Assembly (NCBI RefSeq): GCF_021298855.1
Contig: NZ_JAJTHI010000010.1
Span: 248,001-312,000, forward strand
DNA from: Gemmatimonas sp.
GTDB taxonomy: Bacteria > Gemmatimonadota > Gemmatimonadetes > Gemmatimonadales > Gemmatimonadaceae
Length of the DNA stretch: 64,000 nucleotides
Direction: 5' to 3'
A program made the translations under genes and the position numbers. Below are positions 56,839 through 64,000 of this stretch, piece by piece. The notes under the pieces are model-generated. The model made no database searches. It was not told the DNA's origin and was given only the letters and a program-made list of their open reading frames with translations. How positions within the stretch are numbered: position 1 is the stretch's first letter; each line of letters starts with the position of its first letter.

Positions 56839-57587
56839 GCGTCAACCCGTTCAGTCTGGCGGGGCGCCGCCTGCTCGTTACCGGCGCCTCGTCGGGGATC
56901 GGCCGTCAGATTGCGATCAGTTGCGCCGAGATGGGTGGCACCGTGGTGCTCACCGGCCGTCATGGCGAGCGCCTCCACGACACACTGGGGCATCTCGCTG
57001 GATCGGGGCACAGCGCTGTTGCTGCCGATCTCCTCGAGACCGGCGCCATCGATCGTGTGGTGGCGGAAGCAGGGGCACTGGATGGCGTGGTGCACGCCGC
57101 CGGTATCGCAAGGATGGTCCCGTTCCGCATGATCTCCCATGCGCATCTCGACGATGTCCTCGGACTGAACGTGCACGCCCCGCTTCTGCTCACCAAGGCG
57201 CTACTGGCCACGCGATCGCTGCAGCAGGGAGCGTCCATCGTCTTCGTGGGGGCCGTCGCCTCGGAGGTTGGGCCCGTGGCCACCGCCGTCTACTCCGCCA
57301 GCAAGGCCGCGTTGCTCGGGGCGGCGCGCACGCTTGCGCTCGAAGTGGCCAAACACAAGATGCGGGCGAACGTCTTGTCGCCCGGCTACGTGCGCACACC
57401 GCTTCTGGACGCGCTCGGGAGAAACGGCGCGAAGATCGACGAGCTGCTCGATATCACCCCTCTCGGTTTGGGTGAGCCGATCGATGTGGCGCATGCGGCC
57501 GTATTCCTGCTCTCGGACGCCAGTCGCTGGATGACCCGTTCGCTGTTCATCGCCGACGGGGGACTGACTTCACGGATGAGCATTTGA
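56835..57587 (+). CDS. short-chain dehydrogenase, FabG-like, atypical active-site serine
   Basis: 250 residues. Nucleotide loop T-G-A-S-S-G-I-G (16-23), NNAG-like GVVHAAG, and Y153-S-A-S-K157. The catalytic serine, normally 13 residues before the Tyr, is Ala (A140 in IVFVGAVAS). It may still bind NADPH but reduce poorly, or act as a partner subunit to the next reductase. Coupled to the ketosynthase by ATGA overlap. Confidence 0.88.
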   Translation: MSVNPFSLAGRRLLVTGASSGIGRQIAISCAEMGGTVVLTGRHGERLHDTLGHLAGSGHSAVAADLLETGAIDRVVAEAGALDGVVHAAGIARMVPFRMISHAHLDDVLGLNVHAPLLLTKALLATRSLQQGASIVFVGAVASEVGPVATAVYSASKAALLGAARTLALEVAKHKMRANVLSPGYVRTPLLDALGRNGAKIDELLDITPLGLGEPIDVAHAAVFLLSDASRWMTRSLFIADGGLTSRMSI

Positions 57588-58327
57588 TGGCCGAACTCGA
57601 ATCACCACGCGCGTTCTCGCTGGCAGGCAAGACGGTCTTGGTCACGGGGGCGTCCTCGGGACTCGGGCGGCAGATCGCCATCTCGTGCTCGCGAATGGGC
57701 GCGCAGCTCGTCATCACCGGTCGCAACGAGGCCCGACTGCAGGCGACTTTCGCTGAACTCGACGGTGCCGGGCATCTGCCGATCTGCGCCGACCTGACGG
57801 TCGCGACCGAACTCGATGCGCTCGTTGCGGGCATGCCGGCCCTTCACGGTGTCGTCCATGCGGCCGGGGTGCAGCGGCTGTCTCCGGTGAAGATGCTCTC
57901 GGAGAAGCTGTTGCGCGAAGTGCTCGACATCAATTTTGTTGCGCCGGTGATGCTGACGCAGCGGCTGCTCTATCGTTCGACGCTGGTCGCGGGGAGTTCG
58001 ATCGTCTTCATCACCTCGATCTCGGCCATCGCCGGAACCGCAGGCGTCGGACCGTATGCCGCGAGCAAGGCGGCCCTGCATGGCATGATGCGATGCCTCG
58101 CCCTTGAGCAAGCCAAGCGGCGTATGCGCGTAAACTGCCTCGTGCCCTCGGCCGTGGAAACCCCGTTGTGGGATGATCGCCTGCTTGCACAGGCGGCGCG
58201 TCATCCGCTTGGCGTGGGTACACCCAGTGATGTGGCCAACGCCACCATCTACCTGCTGGCTGACGCAAGTCGTTGGATCACCGGCACCGAGCTCGTGATG
58301 GATGGCGGCGCGGTCGCCGTCTCATGA
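57587..58327 (+). CDS. short-chain dehydrogenase, FabG-like 3-oxoacyl-ACP reductase
   Basis: 246 residues, about 45 percent alike the preceding reductase by eye, so a probable tandem duplication. The complete triad is present: S144 in FITSISAIA, Y157 and K161 in YAASK; nucleotide loop TGASSGLG. It is the likelier active reductase for the 3-oxoacyl-ACP. Start overlaps the previous stop (TGATG). Confidence 0.88.
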   Translation: MAELESPRAFSLAGKTVLVTGASSGLGRQIAISCSRMGAQLVITGRNEARLQATFAELDGAGHLPICADLTVATELDALVAGMPALHGVVHAAGVQRLSPVKMLSEKLLREVLDINFVAPVMLTQRLLYRSTLVAGSSIVFITSISAIAGTAGVGPYAASKAALHGMMRCLALEQAKRRMRVNCLVPSAVETPLWDDRLLAQAARHPLGVGTPSDVANATIYLLADASRWITGTELVMDGGAVAVS

Positions 58328-58346
58328 TCCGGAGCGACATCTCGTG

Positions 58347-58976
58347 ATGACCGAAGTCTGCATCGTTGGGGCCGGTGGATACGGTCGTGTTGCGCTCAGT
58401 CAGATGCTTGATGATGCTGCCTACGGCAAGGAATGGCGGATCGCCGGCTTTCTGGACAGTCGTCGCGATGTGCTCGACGGGTATGTCACCGGATGCGAAA
58501 TCATCGGCGATCCACTGACGTATGTGCCCCGGCGGCAGGACGTCTTCGTGTGCGCCATCGGCCAGCCCTCGTTTCGTCCGACCTATGTGCTGCCCCTGCT
58601 GGCCAAGGGTGCACACTTCATCAACATCCTGACGGAAGCGTACATCGCCCGCAACGTCACGATCGGGCAGGGATGCTTCATGGAACGCCGTGTGACCATC
58701 GGCCCCGATTGCCGCCTTGGCAACTTCGTGGTGCTGCACTCGCTGTCCGTACTCGGCCACGATGTCGTCGTGGGTGATTATTCGCAGATCAGTTGCTTCT
58801 GCTTCGTTGGTGGGGGGGCGGAGATCGGTACGGGCGTGACGGTGTTTCCCCATGCGACCATCCTCCCGGGGCGCAGGATCGGTGATGGGGCAACCATCGG
58901 TGCGGGAAGTGTCGTGCTGAACGACGTGCCGCCCGGTGCCACGGTGTTCGGCAATCCCGCCAGGCGAATCTCCTGA
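58347..58976 (+). CDS. NeuD/PglD-type sugar O- or N-acyltransferase
   Basis: 209 residues. N-terminal Rossmann-like part (MTEVCIVGAGGYGRVALSQM) and C-terminal left-handed beta helix with hexapeptide repeats (NVTIGQGCFMERRVTIGPDC, VVGDYSQISCFCFVGGGAEI, PHATILPGRRIGDGATIGAG). Family members move acetyl or other acyl groups from CoA or ACP to an amino-sugar. With a private ACP pathway alongside, the donor here may be an acyl-ACP. A GTG alternative start lies one codon upstream. Confidence 0.85.
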   Translation: MTEVCIVGAGGYGRVALSQMLDDAAYGKEWRIAGFLDSRRDVLDGYVTGCEIIGDPLTYVPRRQDVFVCAIGQPSFRPTYVLPLLAKGAHFINILTEAYIARNVTIGQGCFMERRVTIGPDCRLGNFVVLHSLSVLGHDVVVGDYSQISCFCFVGGGAEIGTGVTVFPHATILPGRRIGDGATIGAGSVVLNDVPPGATVFGNPARRIS

Positions 58977-59001
58977 TCGCAATTCGCGAGGGAACCAGGA
59001 C

Positions 59002-60150
59002 ATGAAATCTCGGATGGTGCCTCGGCACTACCTGTCGCAGGATGTGTTCGATCGTGAGCAGCGCAAGTTGTTTCGGACGCTCTGGGTGTTTGCCGGTCTG
59101 CGCACGATGGTGTCGAAGCCCAATGATTTCCTCACGAGGAAGATCGCCGGCATTCCGATCGTCATCCAGAATTTCGACGGCGCCCTGAGAGCCTTCGAGA
59201 ACGTGTGCCTGCATCGCGGTGCGCGACTGCAGTGTGATCCGACGGGGAACCGTCCGCTGGTGTGCCCCTATCATTGCTGGAAGTACGACTCGACAGGCGC
59301 ACCCTCGAAGATTCCGCTCCACGATGAGCTGTATCGCTACCCCGAGCAGGAGCGACAGGGCATGCGACTGCGTCAGTTTGCCCTTCGACCGGTCGGCAAC
59401 GTCCTGTTCATCAACCTTGCGGACGATCCGCTCCCCATCGAAGAACAGTTCGATGCCGCCTTTCTCGAGCTGCTTGCCTCAAGCTCGAACGCATACGACA
59501 GCGAGGTCATGACGACCACGTTCCGTGCGAACTTCAACTGGAAAATCGGCTACGAGAACCTGCGCGATCCCAATCATGTGGGTTTCGTGCACGCGAAGTC
59601 TCTGGCCCGTAGCGTGTCATTCGGTACGGCGGTCGACGAACGCCTGAACCACGAGGGGAGTCGCGATCTGCCGCCGGACTTGGATCGGGCGGCCCGCCGT
59701 GCCCTGCTTCGGCAATTCAGCGTCGGTGGACCTGAGGGGACCTTCAAAGGGGACGTCCACTACGATTGGCAGGCCAATGTCGAGCGCTGGGGGAATCAGG
59801 ACGCGTACTTCAACTGGCTGGCGTATCCCAATCTCCATATCTCCACCGGCGATGGCGGCTACTCATTCAGCATCGAGCACCATGTTCCCGTCTCTCCCGG
59901 GCGCACCGACATGGAGATCTACTGGATGACCGCCAGGAAGCGGGCCCCGTATGCCTATTCAAGCGCGGTCCTGACGTCGAAGATGCACGGCAGCAAGCTC
60001 GTGGTTGGCGAGGACATCCAGATCATGGAAGAGGTGCAAGCCGCATTGCATGCCGATGGACCGGTCGCCCACCAGGGTGACTACGAGGGATTCAACAAAC
60101 TCGTGGAGCGATGGTATGTCGATATCATCGACACCGACCATGACGTCTAA
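59002..60150 (+). CDS. Rieske non-heme iron oxygenase (ring-hydroxylating alpha subunit family)
   Basis: 382 residues. The Rieske cluster is C69-x-H71 and C88-x2-H91 (CLHRGARLQC, CPYHCW). The mononuclear iron site includes D189 bridging, H192 and H197 in NLRDPNHVGFVH. AGGA precedes the ATG. No reductase or ferredoxin gene is adjacent, so electron donors must come from elsewhere. In a glycan cluster it would be expected to hydroxylate or desaturate a sugar or acyl chain. It overlaps the next gene by 11 bases. Confidence 0.87.
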   Translation: MKSRMVPRHYLSQDVFDREQRKLFRTLWVFAGLRTMVSKPNDFLTRKIAGIPIVIQNFDGALRAFENVCLHRGARLQCDPTGNRPLVCPYHCWKYDSTGAPSKIPLHDELYRYPEQERQGMRLRQFALRPVGNVLFINLADDPLPIEEQFDAAFLELLASSSNAYDSEVMTTTFRANFNWKIGYENLRDPNHVGFVHAKSLARSVSFGTAVDERLNHEGSRDLPPDLDRAARRALLRQFSVGGPEGTFKGDVHYDWQANVERWGNQDAYFNWLAYPNLHISTGDGGYSFSIEHHVPVSPGRTDMEIYWMTARKRAPYAYSSAVLTSKMHGSKLVVGEDIQIMEEVQAALHADGPVAHQGDYEGFNKLVERWYVDIIDTDHDV

Positions 60151-60760
60151 GGTCGTTGCCGGCGCGGGTGACATGCTCGATCTCGTGGTCCGTGCATGGG
60201 CTGCTGCCACCGGTGAGCCGGTGATGGGCGTCGAGATTCCTCAGCGTGCCGATTATGCCTTCGACACCAGCCCACTCGACGCGCATGATCCCGCCACGAC
60301 TGTCCTCTTCGCTGCTTTTGATGAGCGATTCGGCAACTTCAAGCGAGCCGAGTTGATGCGCGACGCCATGGCCCGTGGCTTCCAGCTCGCCACCATCGCC
60401 GCGCCGGGGGCAATCGTTGCGCCGGATGCGAAGGTTGGGCCCAACGTCTTCATCGGTTCAGGTGTCGTGGTGGGCAGCGGGAGCGTCGTCGAGTTCAACA
60501 GCGTCGTGCATGCCGGAGCCGTGATCGACCATGGCGTACGCATCAAGGCCTCCTGTTGGATCGATACCGGTGTGACGATCGGGCGCCGGGCGGAGATCGG
60601 GGCCCACTGCATCCTCAGAATGGGGGTCGCCGTGGCGCCCGCCGTGAAGATCGGTCGCCTCTGCGATATCGGCGTTCCGGGCCTCTACCGTACCGACGTG
60701 GCGGCCAAGACCGTCCATGATCCGCGCTACGAGGAACCGCTGATCGTGTACGGCGGATAG
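60140..60760 (+). CDS. left-handed beta-helix acyltransferase
   Basis: 206 residues. N-terminal 80 residues are alpha/beta (DLVVRAWAAATGEPVMGVEI, FAAFDERFGNFKRAEL), then hexapeptide repeats (IVAPDAKVGPNVFIGSGVVV, GSVVEFNSVVHAGAVIDHGV, DTGVTIGRRAEIGAHCILRM). A second acyltransferase of the NeuD/LbH kind in the cluster. It overlaps the Rieske gene, so both are cotranslated. Which sugar each acyltransferase serves is unknown. Confidence 0.8.
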   Translation: MTSKVVAGAGDMLDLVVRAWAAATGEPVMGVEIPQRADYAFDTSPLDAHDPATTVLFAAFDERFGNFKRAELMRDAMARGFQLATIAAPGAIVAPDAKVGPNVFIGSGVVVGSGSVVEFNSVVHAGAVIDHGVRIKASCWIDTGVTIGRRAEIGAHCILRMGVAVAPAVKIGRLCDIGVPGLYRTDVAAKTVHDPRYEEPLIVYGG

Positions 60761-60804
60761 CCAGTGCACAGGTCGCGCGTTCGTCCGTCCTCAGCCCCCA
60801 CCGC

Positions 60805-61986
60805 ATGTCCGCCACCGGAAGTCTGACCAGAAATCTCGTTGCACGAACGGAGGAGTACCGCCCTGTCGCGGTGCCTGCCGGGCCCGGGGACGTCTACTTC
60901 ATCGGGTATCCGGGGTGGCTCTTCCGCTTCTTCGCGCCACGGATCTTCCATGCGTTCGGAGGGCGCGTTGCCGGCGTGATCAGCGACACCTTCGTGCGTG
61001 ATCACTCGCACATGCTGTTGTGGGGGCAGCCATGCCCACTGGTCACCTTGCAGGACGCGCTCCGGCGCGCCGAGAGCGAACCGCTCACGTTCGTCCAGTT
61101 TTTCGAGACCCCCGATCAATTCTGGGCGCTCGCGGGCATCGAGCGTTCCGCGAACGTGCAGGTCACTGACTTCCTCGAAGCCCTCGACCGTCTCGGCCTT
61201 CCCCACACGTATGTACCGGTGAGGGAGGAACGGGAATGGTGGGCACGTCAGAGTCGCGAGCGGATGGAGTGTGTGGCGGCCCGGTTCACTGATGATCGCT
61301 CACGACGGACGCTGGCAGCGAAGTGTGCGGCGCTCGCCACGGGGGATCGCCGCGCGCTGTTTGCCGTCGCGATCGGCACGGAGCACCAGTACTTCAACAC
61401 GATGAGCTCGCAGTGGAGTCTCACGCCCGGGACTGACGCGATTTACGTGGATGTCGGGGCAGCGGGCGGAGACACGGTCGAGAAGTTCATGTCTGTTGTC
61501 GGGGGGCAGTTTCAGGCCATCGAAGCTTTCGAGCCGACCGAGACGCAGTTTGCGGACTTGCAGCGGTTGGCGAGTGCGGATCCCCGCATTCGCGTCCATC
61601 AGGCTGCGGTCGGCGAATCATCGGGATCGATCGGGTTCTTCGAGAACACGAACAATCCGTTCGGGAGCAATGCCATTACCCTCGGTGAGACGGACACGCC
61701 GAGGCAGGTGTCCTGTGTGCGGCTCGACGATGTGGTCGAGCACTGCACCCTTCTCAAGATGGACGTGGAAGGCTTCGAGTGTCGGGTGCTGCGCGGGGCG
61801 GAGCGTCTGATTCGGGCGTCGCGTCCGGACCTTGCCGTGACGTGCTATCACTATCCGCAGGACATGTTCGAGATTCTCGACACCGTGCTCACGATGCACG
61901 ACTACCGGTACGTGGCGTTGCGCCACTTCGGCCTGAGCCTCTACGACACGACCCTGTTTTTCTCGGATCATCAATCGTTCGCCTAG
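60805..61986 (+). CDS. FkbM-family methyltransferase
   Basis: 393 residues. The C-terminal half is FkbM: AIYVDVGAAGGDTVEKFMSV, QAIEAFEPTETQFADLQRLA, LLKMDVEGFECRVLRGAERL. The N-terminal 200 residues are a separate alpha/beta domain (VYFIGYPGWLFRFFAPRIFH) of unknown role. Likely O-methylation of a sugar in the surface glycan, as FkbM proteins often do in exopolysaccharide loci. Confidence 0.85.
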   Translation: MSATGSLTRNLVARTEEYRPVAVPAGPGDVYFIGYPGWLFRFFAPRIFHAFGGRVAGVISDTFVRDHSHMLLWGQPCPLVTLQDALRRAESEPLTFVQFFETPDQFWALAGIERSANVQVTDFLEALDRLGLPHTYVPVREEREWWARQSRERMECVAARFTDDRSRRTLAAKCAALATGDRRALFAVAIGTEHQYFNTMSSQWSLTPGTDAIYVDVGAAGGDTVEKFMSVVGGQFQAIEAFEPTETQFADLQRLASADPRIRVHQAAVGESSGSIGFFENTNNPFGSNAITLGETDTPRQVSCVRLDDVVEHCTLLKMDVEGFECRVLRGAERLIRASRPDLAVTCYHYPQDMFEILDTVLTMHDYRYVALRHFGLSLYDTTLFFSDHQSFA

Positions 61987-62021
61987 CGCGATTCCGGGAA
62001 GTCACGCCGATCACCGTATCC

Positions 62022-63218
62022 ATGCGTATCGCAATTCTGAACTGGTCCGGAGGTGAGAACGACCCGTTCACGTACTTCAGTCGAGAGTGGCAACAGCGGC
62101 TTGCTTCGCTCGGACACGACGTGCACGTGATTCCTCTCGATGTGCAGACCATCCTGGCGGTCGCGGAAATGCATCAGGATGCGCCGATCGACTTGGCGTT
62201 CTGCTGGCAGGGAGTGGGAAGTACCCTCGTGCCGGACGGATTCACGCAGACGCTCTGGGAGCTGCTGCGCATTCCGCTCGTGTGTCTGCACGCCGATCAT
62301 CCGTGCTACAACCCACTCAACCATCAGCAGTCTTCGGCGTTCATCCTGCACCTGTACGGCCCCGCGTCCTTTGCCAATGCCGCGAACCGTCTCATGCAGC
62401 GAGAATGGCCGGCAATCGCGGGGATCTACCCCACCCTCTTCGAACTGGCCTCTGAGACGGCTCCGTTCGATGGCGAATGGTTCGTTCTCGCCAAGAATAT
62501 TCAGGATCCCGAATCGATCCGGCATGAGTGGCGGGCGCGCTGTGATGCCCCGACGGCTGCGCTGCTGAATGGTATTGCGGATGCGATCGATCAGGCATAC
62601 CGCGATGGCAATGTCATCAACCACCATGATGTCATTTTTGCGTTTGCGCCTGCGCCCCTGCGCGCGCGCATGCTGAGCACTGATCCTGATCCCGAGGCCT
62701 CCGACATCATGTGGCGACTGACGCGTGAACTCGATCGCGTGCATCGCAACGTGGCGGCGACGTTCATTCTCGATGCCCTGCCGGAGGTGCCCATCCGCAT
62801 ATACGGTCGGGGCTGGGAGCGGTTCCAGGCACGGGGAAACCCCAATCACGAGTTCTTTGCCGCGGATACCGCCAAGCACTCGGGGTACCAGTACCAGAGT
62901 GCGTACGGCATTCTCGACGTCGCGGCATCGAACGACATGTTGCACGATCGAACGTCACGTGCTCTTCAGGCAGGAGCCGGATTCCTGCTCAGTTCCTCCT
63001 TTCATCGTGGCACCCCGCTCGAAGCCCCCTTTGGAGACCTGTTCTTCGGCGGCGATCCGGTGGAGCTCGTGCGGAAGGTCGACGTGGTGCGGCGCGATCC
63101 TGCCGCGCACCGTGCACGATGTGCCGCTTTTGGGGCGGCGCTCATGGAGCTGTCACTTCCCACCCACGTGTTTCTCGAGCACATCGAGCAGCACATCCAA
63201 CTGCGGGCGCTGCGTTAG
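62022..63218 (+). CDS. glycosyltransferase-like protein
   Basis: 398 residues. The N-terminal MRIAILNWSGGENDPFTYFS and a later LQAGAGFLLSSSFHRGTPLE (about 320-345) with a C-terminal helical cap resemble GT-B enzymes of the GT4/DUF3880 kind, with two Rossmann-like halves. IRIYGRGWERFQARGNPNHE lies at the hinge. It would transfer the modified sugar to the growing chain. Thirty-five bases after the FkbM gene. Confidence 0.65.
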   Translation: MRIAILNWSGGENDPFTYFSREWQQRLASLGHDVHVIPLDVQTILAVAEMHQDAPIDLAFCWQGVGSTLVPDGFTQTLWELLRIPLVCLHADHPCYNPLNHQQSSAFILHLYGPASFANAANRLMQREWPAIAGIYPTLFELASETAPFDGEWFVLAKNIQDPESIRHEWRARCDAPTAALLNGIADAIDQAYRDGNVINHHDVIFAFAPAPLRARMLSTDPDPEASDIMWRLTRELDRVHRNVAATFILDALPEVPIRIYGRGWERFQARGNPNHEFFAADTAKHSGYQYQSAYGILDVAASNDMLHDRTSRALQAGAGFLLSSSFHRGTPLEAPFGDLFFGGDPVELVRKVDVVRRDPAAHRARCAAFGAALMELSLPTHVFLEHIEQHIQLRALR

Positions 63219-63267
63219 ACGTGCCGGCGGACCAACCCACGCAGACCGCCGTCGGCGCACCGAGGTC

Positions 63268-63576
63268 ATGACCGCCAGGGGAGTCCCGATGCTATCACCG
63301 CCAGACGTCCCCAACTGCTCCGACAACTACGGTCCGTATCAGTGTCCCGAGAAGCTGATCCCCCTCATGGTCCTCAAGGCCATCGAGGGGAAGCCGCCGC
63401 CGGTCTACGGCCGGGGGCAGAACGGGCCCGACTGGTTGTACATGGAAGACCACGTGGACGCGCTGGTGGCCCCCTTCGAGCGCGGCCGCCCCGGCGGCAC
63501 TTTCCTGATCGGGGCCCGCGCCGGGCGCGGCAACCTATCCGTCGTGCGCGCCATCTGCGATCTTGTGGATGAGTAG
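63268..63576 (+). pseudogene. rmlB: rmlB (dTDP-glucose 4,6-dehydratase) internal fragment
   Basis: 102 codons from an ATG at 63268. NCSDNYGPYQCPEKLIPLMV, YGRGQNGPDWLYMEDHVDAL and LIGARAGRGNLSVVRAICD match the middle to C-terminal part of RmlB (normally about 330-350 residues). The N-terminal NAD domain, with its GGAGFIG loop, is missing. The TAG at 63574-63576 is followed immediately by an rmlA relic. The fragment cannot be active. Confidence 0.8.
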
Positions 63577-64000
63577 CCCGGAGGATCGGGCACTCGGCTG
63601 CCCCCCGTGACGCGCGCGATCAGCAAGCACCTCCTGCCGGTCTACCACACGCCGATGATGCGTTATCCCCTATCGGTCCTCTTGCTTGGCCGTGAAGTCA
63701 TCGGGAACGACCCCGTCGCGCGCGGCCGGGTGCTGCGCCCCGAGGAGAAGCCGGCGGTACCGCGATCGAACTACGCGGTGACCGGCTTGGATTCCTGCGA
63801 CAACAGCGTGGTGGACCGCGCGGCCGACATCCAACCGTCCGCCCTCGGCGAAGTGGGAATCACCGACCTCACTCGCGTGTACATGGAGCGTGGGGATCTG
63901 CGCATGCCGGTCGGGGGACGCGGTATGGCCTGGCTCGACACTGGCACCTCCGACTCACTTTGCGAGGCCGGCTCGTCCGTGGCCACGATCGAACGCCGTC
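63577..64000 (+). pseudogene. rmlA: rmlA (glucose-1-phosphate thymidylyltransferase) relic, internally deleted, runs off the window
   Basis: One frame runs from right after the rmlB stop: GGSGTRL (nucleotide loop, lacking its N-terminal start), VTRAISKHLLPVYHTPMMRY, PLSVLLLG, then a jump to the C-terminal part (SNYAVTGLDSCDNSVVD, GEVGITDLTRVYMERGDLRM, GRGMAWLDTGTSDSLCEAGS). About 100 central residues, including catalytic Asp/Lys positions, are missing between the two parts although the frame is kept. The 3' end lies outside the window. Confidence 0.75.

Overview
The window is GC-rich bacterial chromosome, and it is most like a member of the Gemmatimonadota. That assignment is an inference from the sequence alone. 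It rests on very high GC at third codon positions, frequent GTG starts, many ATGA/GTGA overlaps, signal peptides ending in A-x-A-Q, a SusC/SusD-type outer-membrane pair (broken here), a caa3 oxidase cluster and many lipoproteins of unknown family. I found no rRNA, tRNA or CRISPR array.

Layout. 1-9735 (almost all minus strand): a caa3-type cytochrome c oxidase operon (ctaC-D-E-F, then ctaG), followed by an SRPBCC protein, a lipoprotein, an HGSNAT-like membrane acyltransferase and a PBP4-type D-Ala-D-Ala carboxypeptidase. 10034-13002: a solute-binding lipoprotein translationally coupled to a chemotaxis receptor. 13063-25262: housekeeping genes (saccharopine-dehydrogenase-like enzyme, CoA-binding protein, REC-GAF-GGDEF diguanylate cyclase, gyrA, small mechanosensitive-type channel, zinc-ribbon protein, alcohol dehydrogenase, 2-oxoacid dehydrogenase E2 and E3). 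25388-27790: a decayed susC/susD pair. 27942-30156: an ECF sigma factor with a probable anti-sigma partner, and a CaiB-type CoA transferase. 30442-37296: a PhaF/histone-H1-like protein, sugar kinase, M20 peptidase, an RNase H-like protein lacking two catalytic carboxylates, and several unrecognised envelope proteins. 37476-41573: four overlapping minor pilin genes. 41592-49287: squalene synthase, FAD-linked oxidase, MarR regulator, thyX, a divergent EF-G paralogue and two unknowns. 49380-52570: a DUF1800/DUF1501 pair. 52593-54019: a chemotaxis-receptor remnant split by a tetR plus membrane-protein cassette. 54154-64000: a surface-glycan cluster.

The most interesting region is 54154-63218. A dedicated acyl carrier protein, a ketosynthase III, two short-chain reductases, two left-handed-beta-helix acyltransferases and a Rieske oxygenase sit in one direction, tightly packed, among two methyltransferases and a glycosyltransferase. 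The simplest reading is that a short custom acyl group is built on the carrier protein, possibly oxidised, and transferred to an amino-sugar that enters a surface polysaccharide. Just downstream lie truncated relics of rmlB and rmlA, so the locus has been rearranged.

Other points that run through the window are four intergenic palindromes with imperfect long arms (5250-5450, 19051-19165, 21542-21680, 23032-23109) and several broken genes: susC, susD, the receptor at 52.6-54.0 kb, rmlB and rmlA.
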